A DNA stretch of 19,382 bases from contig LSKF01000104.1 in assembly GCA_001556995.1 (NCBI GenBank), positions 1-19,382 on the forward strand, given 5' to 3'. The stretch comes from Erythrobacteraceae bacterium CCH12-C2. Lineage in GTDB: Bacteria > Pseudomonadota > Alphaproteobacteria > Sphingomonadales > Sphingomonadaceae. The number at the start of each line of letters is the position of its first letter. Position 1 is the stretch's first letter. The translations under genes and the position numbers were made by a program. The notes beneath the pieces are model-generated. The model was not told the DNA's origin, did not search any database, and worked only from the letters and a program-made list of their open reading frames with translations. Shown piece after piece: positions 1 to 8,655 of this stretch.

Positions 1-806
1 ACCCGCCACTTGCTGCGTGGCAGGCGGGCGATGGGGGGTAGGTCCACCGGCTCAGGCACACCGGCACGGTCAAACCTCAGTGCGCTGGCAAACAGCGACC
101 CATCGCCGCGCTCGCCTTCATAACACACCAGCGCACCCTCGGAGAGATGCGCGCGTGACCAGTGCCAGGTGTTGAAGCCCTTCTCCAAGGGCTCGGCCCC
201 GCGATTGTGATCAAGATAGGCCTTGCCGCTCCAGCTGATGCCCGGCGAGTCCATCTCCACCTCGATCCGCGCGCGCGGGGCGAGGCAGTGCCAGATGTGG
301 TTCTCTTGCGCATCGAGCGCGAAAGCGACCCGATTGAGCGCCTCGGGGAAGACCCGCACGCGCCCGCGCACCCGGCGCTGCCACGGCACGAACAGGCGGG
401 TGTCGCCTTCGTCGATGTCGATCGTCAGCGCCTCGCCATCCCAGCGCACCGCGCTCGGCCCGATCAACAGATTGCTGGCATCGCGCTCCACCGTGCCGCG
501 GCCTCGCTCGGTCATCACCCAGCGGTGCTGCGGCCCATAGAGCGCGACGTTGAGCGAGGAGTGATTGAGCGGATCACCCCGCCCGCTGCGCTTGTAATAG
601 GGCGAGAACACGCTGCCCAGAAAGGCGATGATCGTCAGCCCGTGTTGCCCATCGTCGCTGATCGCGTCGACATACCACCAGCTGTAGCCACCGGCCGGGA
701 CGTCCTCATCGAAGCGAGGTCCCGTCCGATCACCCGCGCGGCCAGCTGCCCGGACAAGGCTGCCATGGGCACCCCAGCCGCCGGATGGGTCGCCCCGCCC
801 GTACAA
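1..806 (-). CDS. crtC: Carotenoid 1,2-hydratase (hydroxyneurosporene synthase) CrtC, C-terminal part missing
   Basis: CrtC adds water across the terminal C1-C2 double bond of acyclic carotenoids, giving the 1-hydroxy group that CrtD and CrtF then need. Read on the minus strand, the frame contains the family's signature stretches PAGGYSWWYVDAISDDG, then GLTIIAFLGSVFSPYY, NHSSLNVALYG, NHIWHCLAPRARIEVEMDSP and GFNTWHWSRAHL. The reading frame is open to the window edge, so the C-terminal part is cut off. The start is uncertain: the family-typical GPRFDEDVPAGGY segment must be included, and the nearest permitted start codon upstream of it in this frame is a TTG at 806, without a clear ribosome binding site. 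This makes the gene overlap the end of crtD by about 170 bases. It is read in the same direction as crtD and is probably co-transcribed from the crtD promoter. Function is confident, start is not. Confidence 0.88.
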   Translation of the reverse strand, partial: MYGRGDPSGGWGAHGSLVRAAGRAGDRTGPRFDEDVPAGGYSWWYVDAISDDGQHGLTIIAFLGSVFSPYYKRSGRGDPLNHSSLNVALYGPQHRWVMTERGRGTVERDASNLLIGPSAVRWDGEALTIDIDEGDTRLFVPWQRRVRGRVRVFPEALNRVAFALDAQENHIWHCLAPRARIEVEMDSPGISWSGKAYLDHNRGAEPLEKGFNTWHWSRAHLSEGALVCYEGERGDGSLFASALRFDRAGVPEPVDLPPIARLPRSKWR

Positions 807-2203
807 TAGAGACCCGGCAGGCGGGTGCGCGGTCCCTGCCGTTGGAAGGAGGCCGCCCAGCCGTGCGACGCTCTGCCATAGAGGGCGCCGCCCGTGGCCG
901 GGAACAGGCCTTCCCAGTCCTGCGGGGTCATCAACTGATGCGGGAAGGACTGCTCCAGATGCAGGCCGCAGCGTGTCAGCGTGGCGATCATGGCCTTGGT
1001 GCATCGCTCTCTCTCCTCGGGTGTGTAGTGGTGAACGTCTCCATCAGCGGGGGCGTTGACGATAATCTGCAGGCGCTCGCGCGTTCCCGACGGGGGTGCA
1101 GGGTCATGCGCGCGCGCACCGCGGTCGATGGCGCAGACATAGACGGTGGGCTCGGTCGGGGTCTGTCCGGCCGCGATCTCACGGAACTCGCGGGCATAAT
1201 CGCGCGAGAAGAAGACGTTGTGATGAGTGAGGTCGAAGCCCTCGGTGCGGGCGTGGGCATACCAAACCAGCGCTGACAAGGAGCGTTTGGCGGGCGGGAT
1301 CGGGGGCACCGCGCGGACCGCGCCGTCGCCAAAGCGCCCAGTGGCGAGCGCGCCGGGATCGCCGTTGCAGATCACGATGTCGGCGGCAATCACCTCGCCG
1401 CTAGCGAGGCGCACGCCGCTGGTACGGCCATTGGCGGTGAGGATTTCGGCCACCGCCGCATTGGTCTTCACCCGCGCGCCCTGCTCCTGCGCCAAACCCG
1501 CAATCGCTTTGGCCAGCGCATGAATCCCGCCGTCAATCAGCCACACCCCGCGCGCCTCGACATGGGCGATCAGCATCAGCGTGGCAGGCGCGGCAAACGG
1601 GGACGAGCCGCAATAGGTGGCATAGCGCCCGAACAATTGTTGCAAACGGGCGTCCTTGAAATGCCCGCCCAGCGCCTTCCACATCCCATCGAACGGGCGC
1701 ATCGCCAGCGCGTCGCCGATCCGCCACGGGCCGATGCGCCACATCATGGGCAGCGGCGTTGACGCCTTGTCGCCGCGAAGGAAGGGATCCTCGAGTACAC
1801 CGAAGATCCGCGCCGCCTCGGCGGTGAAGTTGCTGTACCCGCGCGCTGCTTCGGCACCGGCAAAGGCATCGACGGCATCGATGCTGCGGGCGCGGTCAGC
1901 GTAAAGATCGAGGTGCCCGCTATCGTCCCACGCATGCCGAGCGATCACCTCGGCGCGGGTTACGGTGACATGATCCTCAAGCCGCGCACCGCAGGTGGCA
2001 AAGACCTCATCGAAAACCGCGCGATAGGTGAACACTGTCGGCCCGCCATCGATCTCCGCGCCGTCCACCAGAACGCGTCGCGCCTTGCCGCCGACCCAAG
2101 CCTCCTTCTCCAGCACGGTAACATCGGCGCCGCGCGCGGCGAGCAGGGCGGCGCTGGTTAGCCCGCCAATCCCTGCCCCGATCACGGCGACTCGCGCGTT
2201 CAC
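635..2203 (-). CDS. crtD: 1-hydroxycarotenoid 3,4-desaturase CrtD
   Basis: CrtD is an FAD-dependent desaturase of the phytoene desaturase family that inserts the 3,4 double bond into 1-hydroxy acyclic carotenoids (spheroidene/spirilloxanthin routes). The 522-residue protein opens with a dinucleotide-binding fold (VAVIGAGIGGLTSA, about residues 5-18, followed by VLEKEAWVGGKAR), and ends with the family's C-terminal FAD region (LFPATGGALYGRASHGW, then LPGLYCTGGATHPAAGVPMA). I chose the GTG at 2203 because GAGAGGAG lies 5 bases upstream; a TTG 18 bases further up would place this ribosome binding site inside the gene. Its 3' end overlaps the start of crtC in another frame. It is divergent from crtF, with a PpsR operator between them. 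CrtI-type desaturases share the fold, but the crtC and crtF neighbours support CrtD. Confidence 0.93.
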   Translation of the reverse strand: MNARVAVIGAGIGGLTSAALLAARGADVTVLEKEAWVGGKARRVLVDGAEIDGGPTVFTYRAVFDEVFATCGARLEDHVTVTRAEVIARHAWDDSGHLDLYADRARSIDAVDAFAGAEAARGYSNFTAEAARIFGVLEDPFLRGDKASTPLPMMWRIGPWRIGDALAMRPFDGMWKALGGHFKDARLQQLFGRYATYCGSSPFAAPATLMLIAHVEARGVWLIDGGIHALAKAIAGLAQEQGARVKTNAAVAEILTANGRTSGVRLASGEVIAADIVICNGDPGALATGRFGDGAVRAVPPIPPAKRSLSALVWYAHARTEGFDLTHHNVFFSRDYAREFREIAAGQTPTEPTVYVCAIDRGARAHDPAPPSGTRERLQIIVNAPADGDVHHYTPEERERCTKAMIATLTRCGLHLEQSFPHQLMTPQDWEGLFPATGGALYGRASHGWAASFQRQGPRTRLPGLYCTGGATHPAAGVPMAALSGQLAARVIGRDLASMRTSRPVATAGGMSTRSATMGNTG

Positions 2204-2232
2204 ACCGTCTCCTCTCGTCAACCCTTGCGAAT

Positions 2233-2261
2233 ATCATTGACCTTACGCGCGTGTCTGTCCA
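2233..2261 (-). promoter_or_regulatory. Predicted crtD(C) sigma70-like promoter
   Basis: On the minus strand a TGGACA -35 hexamer (2256-2261) is followed by a 17-base spacer and AATGAT (2233-2238, four of six matches to TATAAT). The -35 is one half of the PpsR palindrome at 2256-2273. Transcription would start near 2226, leaving a leader of about 20 bases that holds the crtD ribosome binding site. Promoter assignment is by eye. Confidence 0.5.
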
Positions 2262-2266
2262 ATTAT
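2237..2266 (+). promoter_or_regulatory. Possible crtF promoter
   Basis: TTGACC (2237-2242) is separated by 18 bases from AATTAT (2261-2266, four of six matches to TATAAT). Initiation would fall near 2273, about 25 bases before the crtF ATG. The PpsR palindrome would cover the -10 and start site here, unlike the other promoters of this window where it covers the -35. Weaker than the others. Confidence 0.3.
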
Positions 2267-2273
2267 TTAGACA
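2256..2273. promoter_or_regulatory. PpsR/CrtJ operator between crtD and crtF
   Basis: TGTCCAATTATTTAGACA is an exact TGT-N12-ACA palindrome, the known binding site of PpsR/CrtJ. It sits in the 94-base divergent region between crtD and crtF, where one bound PpsR could block both promoters. The ppsR gene itself lies in this window. Confidence 0.8.
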
Positions 2274-2297
2274 TATGGACTGTGAAGCACTTCGACC

Positions 2298-3422
2298 ATG
2301 AGCCTCTGGCCCGCTTTGCGGATCGGCTGGATCGCGCGCCGCAACCGGGTGTTTGCCAATCCCCGCTTCCAATATTGGGCCGCGCGTTTGCCAATGGTGC
2401 GTTGGATCGCGCGCAGCCGCGCCGATGCAGCGTTCGATCTGCTTGCGGGCTTCGCCTATGCGCAGGTGCTGCGGGCGTTTGTAGAGGGCGGGCTGTTCGA
2501 TATCTTGAAGGACGGCCCGCTTGAGGCTGGCGCCGTCGCCATGCGCATGGAGCTGTCGGAGAATGCCGCACTGACCCTGCTGCGCGCGGGCCGCCCGCTG
2601 AAACTCTCCGAGGAGGCCGCGCACGATCAATGGATGGTCGGCGAGCAAGGCGCTGTATTTGCTAGCAACCCCGGCGTGCAGGCGATGGTGCGGCACCACC
2701 GGCTGCTCTATGCCGACCTCGCCGATCCGATCGCGCTGCTGCGCGCCGATCGCCGCGAGCCGACCGCACTGAGCCAGTTCTGGACCTATGCCGGCGCGCT
2801 CCATGGCGGGGCCGAGCGCGGGGAACAGACCGCCGAATACTCCGAACTGATGGCCGCCTCGCAACACTTCGTGGCCGACGAGGTGCTCGCCTCTGTATCG
2901 TTCAGCAACGTCAAGCGGCTGCTCGATGTCGGCGGCGGGCATGGGGCGTTCCTCAAAGCAATCGGCACCGCGCACCCGCACCTCTCGCTCGGCCTGTTCG
3001 ATCTGCCCGAAGTGGTCGCGACCGGCGGCGCGGTGCTGGCTGATGCCTTGGGCGCAGCGCGGATCACCGCGGTTCCGGGCAATTTCTTCAGCGATTCCAT
3101 ACCTGAAGGCTACGACATGGTGTCGCTTATCCGCATCCTGCACGATCACGACGACGCCCCTGCCGCAGCGCTTCTCGCCAATATCCGCAAGAGCCTCGCC
3201 CCCGGCGCATACCTGCTGATTGCCGAGCCAATGGCGCGGATTCCGGGCGCGGAGTCCATGGGGGAGGCGTTTTTCGGGCTTTACCTCTGGGCAATGGGCT
3301 CGGGCCGGGCGCGCAGCCCGGCAGAAATCGCCGGAATGTGCCGCGCAGCAGGATTCTCCTCGGCTCGGCCCGTCGCAACTGCGCAACCAGTCAACGCAAG
3401 CATCATCATTGCGTCGGCCTGA
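2298..3422 (+). CDS. crtF: Demethylspheroidene O-methyltransferase CrtF
   Basis: CrtF transfers a methyl group from S-adenosylmethionine to the 1-hydroxy group of acyclic carotenoids, making the methoxy end group of spheroidene or spirilloxanthin. The 374-residue protein has an N-terminal dimerisation/winged-helix-like part (about residues 1-150) and a C-terminal O-methyltransferase domain with the SAM-binding motif LLDVGGGHGAFLKAIG (about residues 210-225), an acidic ribose-contacting region (LGLFDLPEV) and the DMVSLIRILHDHDD catalytic-region motif typical of plant-type and bacterial O-methyltransferases. No strong ribosome binding site precedes the ATG at 2298. It is the first gene of the plus-strand run leading to bchCXYZ and puf, although bchC also has its own promoter. 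Length and motifs fit CrtF; hydroxyneurosporene methyltransferase is the same activity under another name. Confidence 0.92.
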   Translation: MSLWPALRIGWIARRNRVFANPRFQYWAARLPMVRWIARSRADAAFDLLAGFAYAQVLRAFVEGGLFDILKDGPLEAGAVAMRMELSENAALTLLRAGRPLKLSEEAAHDQWMVGEQGAVFASNPGVQAMVRHHRLLYADLADPIALLRADRREPTALSQFWTYAGALHGGAERGEQTAEYSELMAASQHFVADEVLASVSFSNVKRLLDVGGGHGAFLKAIGTAHPHLSLGLFDLPEVVATGGAVLADALGAARITAVPGNFFSDSIPEGYDMVSLIRILHDHDDAPAAALLANIRKSLAPGAYLLIAEPMARIPGAESMGEAFFGLYLWAMGSGRARSPAEIAGMCRAAGFSSARPVATAQPVNASIIIASA

Positions 3423-3430
3423 GGGAAACT

Positions 3431-3448
3431 TGTCCAAAAAATTTGACA
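3431..3448. promoter_or_regulatory. PpsR/CrtJ operator upstream of bchC
   Basis: TGTCCAAAAAATTTGACA is an exact TGT-N12-ACA palindrome immediately after the crtF stop codon. Its right half supplies the -35 element of the predicted bchC promoter. PpsR control of bchC is well established in Rhodobacter. Confidence 0.85.
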
Positions 3449-3471
3449 GTGATTTACGTAAGGCGTAGCAA
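3443..3471 (+). promoter_or_regulatory. Predicted bchC sigma70-like promoter
   Basis: A perfect TTGACA (3443-3448) is followed by a 17-base spacer and TAGCAA (3466-3471, three of six matches to TATAAT). The -35 overlaps the PpsR operator. It would give a leader of about 70 bases before bchC and probably drives bchCXYZ with read-through into puf. Confidence 0.6.
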
Positions 3472-3548
3472 ACAGTCGGCAGGCCGCAGCGGCGCAGTTC
3501 TCGACTCGGTGTCGGCGACTCGCAAAGGCCTGTGGAGAGATTGAGTTT

Positions 3549-4496
3549 ATGCATACCTTGGCTGTCATTCTCGAAGCACCGGAGCGTCTCGCTCTGCGGT
3601 CGCTTGAGATGAAGCCGGTGGAGGCTGCCGATGTCGTGGTTGAGATCGCCTGGAGCGGGATCAGCACCGGCACCGAGAAACTACTCTGGAGCGGGCGGAT
3701 GCCGCCCTTCCCCGGTCTTGGTTATCCGCTGGTGCCGGGATACGAATCGGTCGGTCGCATCATCGATGCCGGTCCCGAAGCGCGCGGACGGATCGGCGAC
3801 TGGGTGTTTGTCCCTGGTGCCAATTGCTACACCGATGCCCGCGGGCTGTTCGGCGGCACGGCGCGGCGCCTGATCGTTGCCTCAGCCCGGGCCATTCCCA
3901 TCCCTGAACATCTCGGCGAGTCCGGTGTGCTGTGTGCTCTCGCCGCCACCGCACTCCACGCGATCAAGGGCGGCTTTGCCCGGCGCGAGGCGCTGCCCGA
4001 TCTGATCGTTGGGCACGGCGTGCTTGGCCGCCTGCTTGCCCGGCTGACGCTGGCGCTCGGCGGCGCGGCGCCGACGGTGTGGGAAGCCAATCCTGCCCGC
4101 CGCATGGGCGCGGCCGGCTACAATGTCATCGATCCAGCCCAAGACGAGCGCCGCGATTATCACGCGATTTATGACGCCAGCGGTGACGCCGGGCTGATCG
4201 ATACCCTCATTATGCGCCTCGCCAAGGGCGGCGAGATCGTGCTGGCGGGTTTCTACTCCGAGCCAATCAGCTTCGCTTTCCCGGCCGCCTTCATGAAGGA
4301 AGCCCACTTCCGCGTGGCCGCCGAATGGCAGCCGGGCGACCTCGCTGAAACCCGCGCCCTGATTGAATGCGGGCGACTGGACCTCAAGGGTCTGGTCACC
4401 AACCGCCGCCCTGCCGGCGAAGCTCTGGACGCCTATCCGCAGGCCTTCAGCGATCCTGCTTGTCTCAAAATGGTTCTCGATTGGAGCGAATGCTAG
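3549..4496 (+). CDS. bchC: 3-hydroxyethyl bacteriochlorophyllide a dehydrogenase BchC
   Basis: BchC oxidises the C3 hydroxyethyl group of the bacteriochlorophyll precursor to the acetyl group of bacteriochlorophyllide a, using NAD. The 315-residue protein resembles medium-chain dehydrogenases: an N-terminal GroES-like part ([26 protein letters not shown]) and a nucleotide-binding part with [13 protein letters not shown] (about residues 154-166). Length is normal for BchC. GGAGAG lies 9 bases before the ATG. It is the first gene of bchCXYZ; its TAG stop at 4494-4496 directly abuts the bchX ATG, so the two are probably translationally coupled. A PpsR operator and promoter lie about 100 bases upstream. 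Confidence 0.95.
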   Translation: MHTLAVILEAPERLALRSLEMKPVEAADVVVEIAWSGISTGTEKLLWSGRMPPFPGLGYPLVPGYESVGRIIDAGPEARGRIGDWVFVPGANCYTDARGLFGGTARRLIVASARAIPIPEHLGESGVLCALAATALHAIKGGFARREALPDLIVGHGVLGRLLARLTLALGGAAPTVWEANPARRMGAAGYNVIDPAQDERRDYHAIYDASGDAGLIDTLIMRLAKGGEIVLAGFYSEPISFAFPAAFMKEAHFRVAAEWQPGDLAETRALIECGRLDLKGLVTNRRPAGEALDAYPQAFSDPACLKMVLDWSEC

Positions 4497-5501
4497 ATGT
4501 CTGTGCTCGATACCCGAACCTTGGAAGACCAAGCCGCCGCCCTTCGCGAAGAGGCAAGCCACGAGCCTGATCCGGTCCACACCGGCGAAGTGAAGAGCGA
4601 AACGCAGGTCATCGCGATCTACGGCAAGGGCGGCTCGGGCAAGAGCTTTGCCCTCTCCAACCTCAGCTACATGATGGCCCAGCAGGGCAAGCGCGTGCTG
4701 CTGATCGGCTGCGACCCCAAGAGCGACACCACCAGCCTGCTGTTCGGCGGCAAGAGCTGCCCGACGATCATCGAAACCTCCAGCCGCAAGAAACTCGCGG
4801 GCGAAGAGGTGAAGATCGAAGACGTCTGCTTCCAGCGCGACGGCGTCTTCGCCATGGAGCTCGGCGGCCCCGAAGTCGGGCGCGGCTGCGGCGGGCGCGG
4901 GATCATCCACGGGTTCGAACTGCTCGAAAAGCTGGGCTTCCACGACTGGGGCTTTGACTACGTCCTCCTCGATTTCCTCGGCGACGTGGTGTGCGGCGGC
5001 TTCGGCCTGCCGATTGCCCGCGACATGTGCCAGAAGGTGATCGTTGTCGGATCGAACGACCTGCAATCGCTCTATGTCGCCAACAACGTCTGCCAAGCGG
5101 TCGAATATTTCCGCAAGATGGGGGGCAATGTCGGCGTCGCGGGCATGATTGTGAACAAGGATGACGGCACGGGCGAGGCCAAGGCCTTCGCGGACGCAGT
5201 CGGCATTCCGGTGCTCACCGCCATCCCGGCGAACGAGGACATCCGCCGCAAGAGCGCGAACTACCAGATCATCGGCATCCCCGGCGGCGAATGGGCGAGC
5301 CTGTTTGAAGAGCTCGCCATCAACGTCGCCGAAGCGCCGCCGCTGCGCCCCAATCCGCTCTCGCAAGATGGGTTGCTCGGGCTGTTCAGCCCGGATGAAA
5401 CCGGCGGCAATGTCGAACTCGTCCCTGCCACGCAGGCCGACATGCGAGGCGGGGTCTATGAAACCCGCCCCACCCTCGAAGTGATCTACGACGAAGCATG
5501 A
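4497..5501 (+). CDS. bchX: Chlorophyllide a reductase iron protein, subunit BchX
   Basis: BchX is the ATP-hydrolysing electron donor of chlorophyllide a oxidoreductase, the nitrogenase-like enzyme that reduces ring B to give the bacteriochlorin ring. In the 334-residue protein a P-loop YGKGGSGKSF (residues 42-51) is followed by GCDPKSDTT (71-79), and the two cysteines expected to hold the [4Fe-4S] cluster between two subunits are Cys131 (in EVGRGCGGRG) and Cys166 (in GDVVCGGFG). This is the NifH/BchL fold; the gene position between bchC and bchY identifies it as BchX rather than BchL. GGAG about 10 bases upstream lies inside the end of bchC. Its stop overlaps the bchY start (ATGA, 5498-5501). 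Confidence 0.97.
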   Translation: MSVLDTRTLEDQAAALREEASHEPDPVHTGEVKSETQVIAIYGKGGSGKSFALSNLSYMMAQQGKRVLLIGCDPKSDTTSLLFGGKSCPTIIETSSRKKLAGEEVKIEDVCFQRDGVFAMELGGPEVGRGCGGRGIIHGFELLEKLGFHDWGFDYVLLDFLGDVVCGGFGLPIARDMCQKVIVVGSNDLQSLYVANNVCQAVEYFRKMGGNVGVAGMIVNKDDGTGEAKAFADAVGIPVLTAIPANEDIRRKSANYQIIGIPGGEWASLFEELAINVAEAPPLRPNPLSQDGLLGLFSPDETGGNVELVPATQADMRGGVYETRPTLEVIYDEA

Positions 5502-7030
5502 GCGACGCTTTCTCCCCCCCCGCGTCACGCGCCCCTGACCGGATCGAGCTTGGCTCACCCCCGGTAGAAGGCGGCTGCGCGTCAAAGGACACCATGTCCG
5601 AAGCCGCACGGGCGGCGGGCAAGAGCGATATCCTCGATCAATATGCGGCCGATTATCCAGTCGGCCCGCATGACCAACCCCAATCCATGTGCCCCGCGTT
5701 CGGGTCACTCCGGGTGGGCCTGAGAATGCGGCGTACCGCGACCGTGCTCTCAGGCTCGGCCTGCTGTGTTTACGGCCTCACGTTCACTTCGCACTTCTAC
5801 GGCGCGCGGCGGACCGTGGGCTATGTGCCGTTCTCCAGCGAAACGCTGGTCACGGGCAAGCTGTTCGAAGACATCAAGGAAGCGGTTGAAGGTCTCGCCG
5901 ATCCTGAAAACTACGACGCGATCGTGGTCACCAACCTGTGCGTGCCCACGGCCAGCGGCGTGCCGCTGCGGCTGCTGGGCAAGCAGATCAATGGCGTACG
6001 GATCATCGGCATCGACGTGCCGGGCTTCGGCATTCCTACCCATGCCGAGGCCAAGGACGTCCTCGCCGGCGCGATGCTGCAATATGCGCGCGAAGAAGTG
6101 ATGGCAGGCCCCGTCGCCGCTCCGCGCGAACGCTCCGACAAGCCCAGCGTGGCGCTGCTCGGTGAGATGTTCCCAGCGGACCCGGTTGTGATCGGGCAGA
6201 TGCTCGCCCCCCTCGGCCTTGCCGCTGGCCCGGTCGTGCCGACCCGCGAATGGCGCGAACTTTACGCCGCGCTCGATTGCGCTGTCGTCGCCGCGATCCA
6301 TCCCTTCTACACCGCCAGCATCCGCGAGTTTCAAGCCGCCGGACGCTCGATCATCGGCTCCGCTCCGGTCGGCGCAGATGGAACGGCGGCGTGGCTGCAA
6401 GCCATCGGCGATACGCTGGGGCTGCCGCAGGAAAAGGTCGACGGCGTCAAGAACGCGATGGTCGCCGCCTGTCGCGGGGCGCTTGCCACAATGCCGATCA
6501 AGGGCCGGATCACGCTCTCGGGCTATGAAGGCTCGGAGCTCCTGGTCGCCCGCCTGCTGGTCGAAAGCGGTGCGGATGTCCGCTATGTCGGCTCCGCCTG
6601 CCCGCGCACACAATGGTCAGATGCTGACCGTGAATGGCTCGAAGCGCGCGGCGTGCAGGTGCAGTTCCGCGCTAGCCTTGAGCAAGATATTGCCGCGATC
6701 GAGGAATACCGCCCCGATCTCGCGATCGGCACCACGCCGGTCGTGCAGCACGCCAAGGCCAAGGCGATCCCCGCCCTCTACTTCACCAACCTGATCTCCG
6801 CCCGTCCGCTGATGGGTCCGGCAGGGGCGGGAAGCCTTGCGACCGTGATCAACGCGGCGATGGGCAACAAGGCGCGCTTTGATGCAATGCGCGATTTCTT
6901 CGAAGGTGTCGGCACCGAGCACGCTGCGGGCGTTTGGGAAGACCTCCCCGTCGACCGGCCCAAGTTCCGCAAGAAATACGCGGCCCTCAACGAAGCGGCT
7001 CGCAAGGCGTCCGAGGCGGTGGGATCATGA
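5498..7030 (+). CDS. bchY: Chlorophyllide a reductase subunit BchY
   Basis: BchY and BchZ form the catalytic heterotetramer of chlorophyllide a oxidoreductase, related to NifD/NifK and BchN/BchB. The 510-residue protein carries cysteines in the positions expected for a NB-type [4Fe-4S] cluster: Cys65 (SMCPAFGS), Cys89/Cys90 (GSACCVYGL) and Cys148 ([10 protein letters not shown]). The first 45 or so residues are a poorly conserved leader. The ATG at 5498 overlaps the bchX stop by four bases, and the TGA at 7028-7030 overlaps the bchZ start in the same way, so all three subunits are probably made in a fixed ratio by coupled translation. Assignment is strong from sequence and from position. Confidence 0.97.
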   Translation: MSDAFSPPASRAPDRIELGSPPVEGGCASKDTMSEAARAAGKSDILDQYAADYPVGPHDQPQSMCPAFGSLRVGLRMRRTATVLSGSACCVYGLTFTSHFYGARRTVGYVPFSSETLVTGKLFEDIKEAVEGLADPENYDAIVVTNLCVPTASGVPLRLLGKQINGVRIIGIDVPGFGIPTHAEAKDVLAGAMLQYAREEVMAGPVAAPRERSDKPSVALLGEMFPADPVVIGQMLAPLGLAAGPVVPTREWRELYAALDCAVVAAIHPFYTASIREFQAAGRSIIGSAPVGADGTAAWLQAIGDTLGLPQEKVDGVKNAMVAACRGALATMPIKGRITLSGYEGSELLVARLLVESGADVRYVGSACPRTQWSDADREWLEARGVQVQFRASLEQDIAAIEEYRPDLAIGTTPVVQHAKAKAIPALYFTNLISARPLMGPAGAGSLATVINAAMGNKARFDAMRDFFEGVGTEHAAGVWEDLPVDRPKFRKKYAALNEAARKASEAVGS

Positions 7031-8487
7031 CCCTCATCCTCGATCACGATCGGGCGGGCGGATACTGGGGCGCGACCTACGTCTTCACCGCTGTGAAGGG
7101 ACTGCAGGTCATCATCGACGGCCCGGTGGGCTGCGAGAACCTGCCCGTCACCAGCGTGCTGCACTACACCGACGCCCTGCCCCCGCATGAACTCCCCATT
7201 GTCGTCACCGGCCTTGGCGAGGAAGAGCTCGGCAAAACCGGCACCGAAGGCGCGATGAAGCGCGCGTGGAAGACACTCGATCCCGAACTGCCCTGTGTGG
7301 TGGTAACGGGTTCCATCGCGGAGATGATCGGCGGCGGGGTCACGCCTGAAGGCACCAATATCAAGCGCTTCCTGCCGCGCACGATCGATGAAGATCAGTG
7401 GCAATCGGCTGACCGCGCCCTGACCTGGCTGTGGACCGAATTCGGCCCCAAGAAGATGCCCGCTCCGCGCGAACGCCGCGACGGCGAAAAGCCGAAAGTC
7501 AACATCATCGGCCCGTCCTATGGCATGTTCAACATGCCATCCGATCTGACCGAGATCCGCCGCTTGATCGAAGGCATCGGCGCGGAAGTCGGCGTGGTCT
7601 TCCCGCTCGGCACACACCTAGCCGACATTTCCAAGCTCGCGACGGCAGACGCCAATGTCTGCATGTACCGTGAATTCGGCCGCAACCTATGCGAGACGCT
7701 GGAGCGGCCCTATTTTCAGGCGCCGGTCGGCCTGACCCAGACCACCAAGTTCCTGCGCGCGCTCGCCGCCGAGCTCGGGCTCGATCCCGAGCCCTTCATC
7801 GAGCGCGAGAAGCACACCACCATCAAGCCGCTCTGGGATCTTTGGCGTTCGGTCACGCAGGATTTCTTCGGCACAGCAAGCTTCGGCATCGTCGCCAATG
7901 AAACCTATGCGCGCGGCATCCGCGCCTTTCTTGAAGGCGACATGGGCCTGCCCTGCACCATCGCGGCATCGCGCTGCGCAGGGATCAAGACCGATAATCA
8001 GGCTGTGCGCGCATCCTTGCACAGCAATCCGCCGCTCGTGATGTTCGGCAGTTATAACGAACGGATGTATCTGGCCGAGAAGACCAGTGGCGGTCACGGC
8101 CCGAGCACGCAGTTCATTCCCGCCAGCTTCCCCGGCGCCGCTATCCGCCGCCACACCGGCACGCCCTTCATGGGCTATTCGGGCGCGACGTATCTGGTGC
8201 AGGAAGTGTGCAATGCGCTGTTCGACGCGCTGTTCCACATCCTGCCGCTCGGCACCGAAATGGACAAGGTCGAGGCCACGCCCGCGCGCGGCGAAGCCCA
8301 ATTGACCTGGGACAATGACGCCAAGGCCCGGCTCGACCAGCTTGTCGAAGCCCAGCCCGTGCTGGTCCGCATTTCCGCGGCCAAACGCCTGCGTGACGCG
8401 GCTGAGCGGACTGCGCGTCAGCGCGGTGAGACCACAGTTACGGGAGACTGCCTAGCAGATGCGCTGCTTGAAGGGGCGGGAGCATGA
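7027..8487 (+). CDS. bchZ: Chlorophyllide a reductase subunit BchZ
   Basis: BchZ pairs with BchY in chlorophyllide a oxidoreductase. The 486-residue protein begins [18 protein letters not shown], has the cluster-ligand context [10 protein letters not shown] (Cys36), and ends with the small C-terminal domain shared with BchB-type reductase subunits (around [14 protein letters not shown] to [13 protein letters not shown], about residues 420-465). I chose the ATG at 7027 because it overlaps the bchY stop as ATGA and because the homologous sequence starts there; the open frame extends 93 bases upstream but that part lies within bchY and looks unrelated. Its stop (TGA, 8485-8487) is 168 bases before pufB, which probably receives read-through transcription from the bchC promoter. 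Confidence 0.97.
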   Translation: MTLILDHDRAGGYWGATYVFTAVKGLQVIIDGPVGCENLPVTSVLHYTDALPPHELPIVVTGLGEEELGKTGTEGAMKRAWKTLDPELPCVVVTGSIAEMIGGGVTPEGTNIKRFLPRTIDEDQWQSADRALTWLWTEFGPKKMPAPRERRDGEKPKVNIIGPSYGMFNMPSDLTEIRRLIEGIGAEVGVVFPLGTHLADISKLATADANVCMYREFGRNLCETLERPYFQAPVGLTQTTKFLRALAAELGLDPEPFIEREKHTTIKPLWDLWRSVTQDFFGTASFGIVANETYARGIRAFLEGDMGLPCTIAASRCAGIKTDNQAVRASLHSNPPLVMFGSYNERMYLAEKTSGGHGPSTQFIPASFPGAAIRRHTGTPFMGYSGATYLVQEVCNALFDALFHILPLGTEMDKVEATPARGEAQLTWDNDAKARLDQLVEAQPVLVRISAAKRLRDAAERTARQRGETTVTGDCLADALLEGAGA

Positions 8488-8655
8488 TGACGATGCTTCG
8501 CCCCAACCCTTTGTCGCTGTCGCAGTTCACCGCTGCGGCTGCGCAAACCAATGCCCTCCTCGAGGGGGCTCTCCAATCCACGTGGGGGATCACGCGGGGA
8601 TGCCGACGGGGGCCTTCGGGCCCTCACACACACCCAACTGAACGGAGACAACCCG
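8488..8655 (+). other. bchZ-pufB leader region with two hairpins
   Basis: This 168-base gap holds no gene that I can support. Two inverted repeats stand out. At 8554-8566 CCCTC and GAGGG pair around a 3-base loop. At 8608-8625 GGGGGCC and GGCCCTC pair (one G-T wobble) around a TTCG loop closed by C-G, an exceptionally stable tetraloop in RNA. The second ends 30 bases before the pufB ATG, and the ribosome binding site (GGAG, 8644-8647) stays free. No PpsR palindrome and no pufQ are visible. The likely role is protecting the 5' end of processed pufBA mRNA. Confidence 0.5.

Noticed and set aside
2204..2221. TTG start for crtD at 2221
   Set aside because: GAGAGGAG at 2209-2216 is well placed for the GTG at 2203, and the FAD motif is at its usual distance from that start.
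2007..3554. Minus-strand open frame (515 codons) opposite crtF and across the crtD start
   Set aside because: It is antisense to CrtF, crosses the PpsR operator and promoter region and runs out of frame into crtD; composition is that of a shadow frame.
3882..5708. Long minus-strand open frame (608 codons) opposite bchC, bchX and bchY
   Set aside because: It lies fully antisense to three certain genes, and its protein has the His/Arg/Ala-rich look of a GC-rich shadow frame without any recognisable domain.
5750..8301. Minus-strand frames opposite bchY and bchZ (287 and 204 codons)
   Set aside because: Shadow frames of GC-rich genes without recognisable protein features.
8484..8655. A pufQ gene before pufB
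   Set aside because: The only frame there has no PufQ-like sequence or membrane helix, and it is crossed by stable hairpins.
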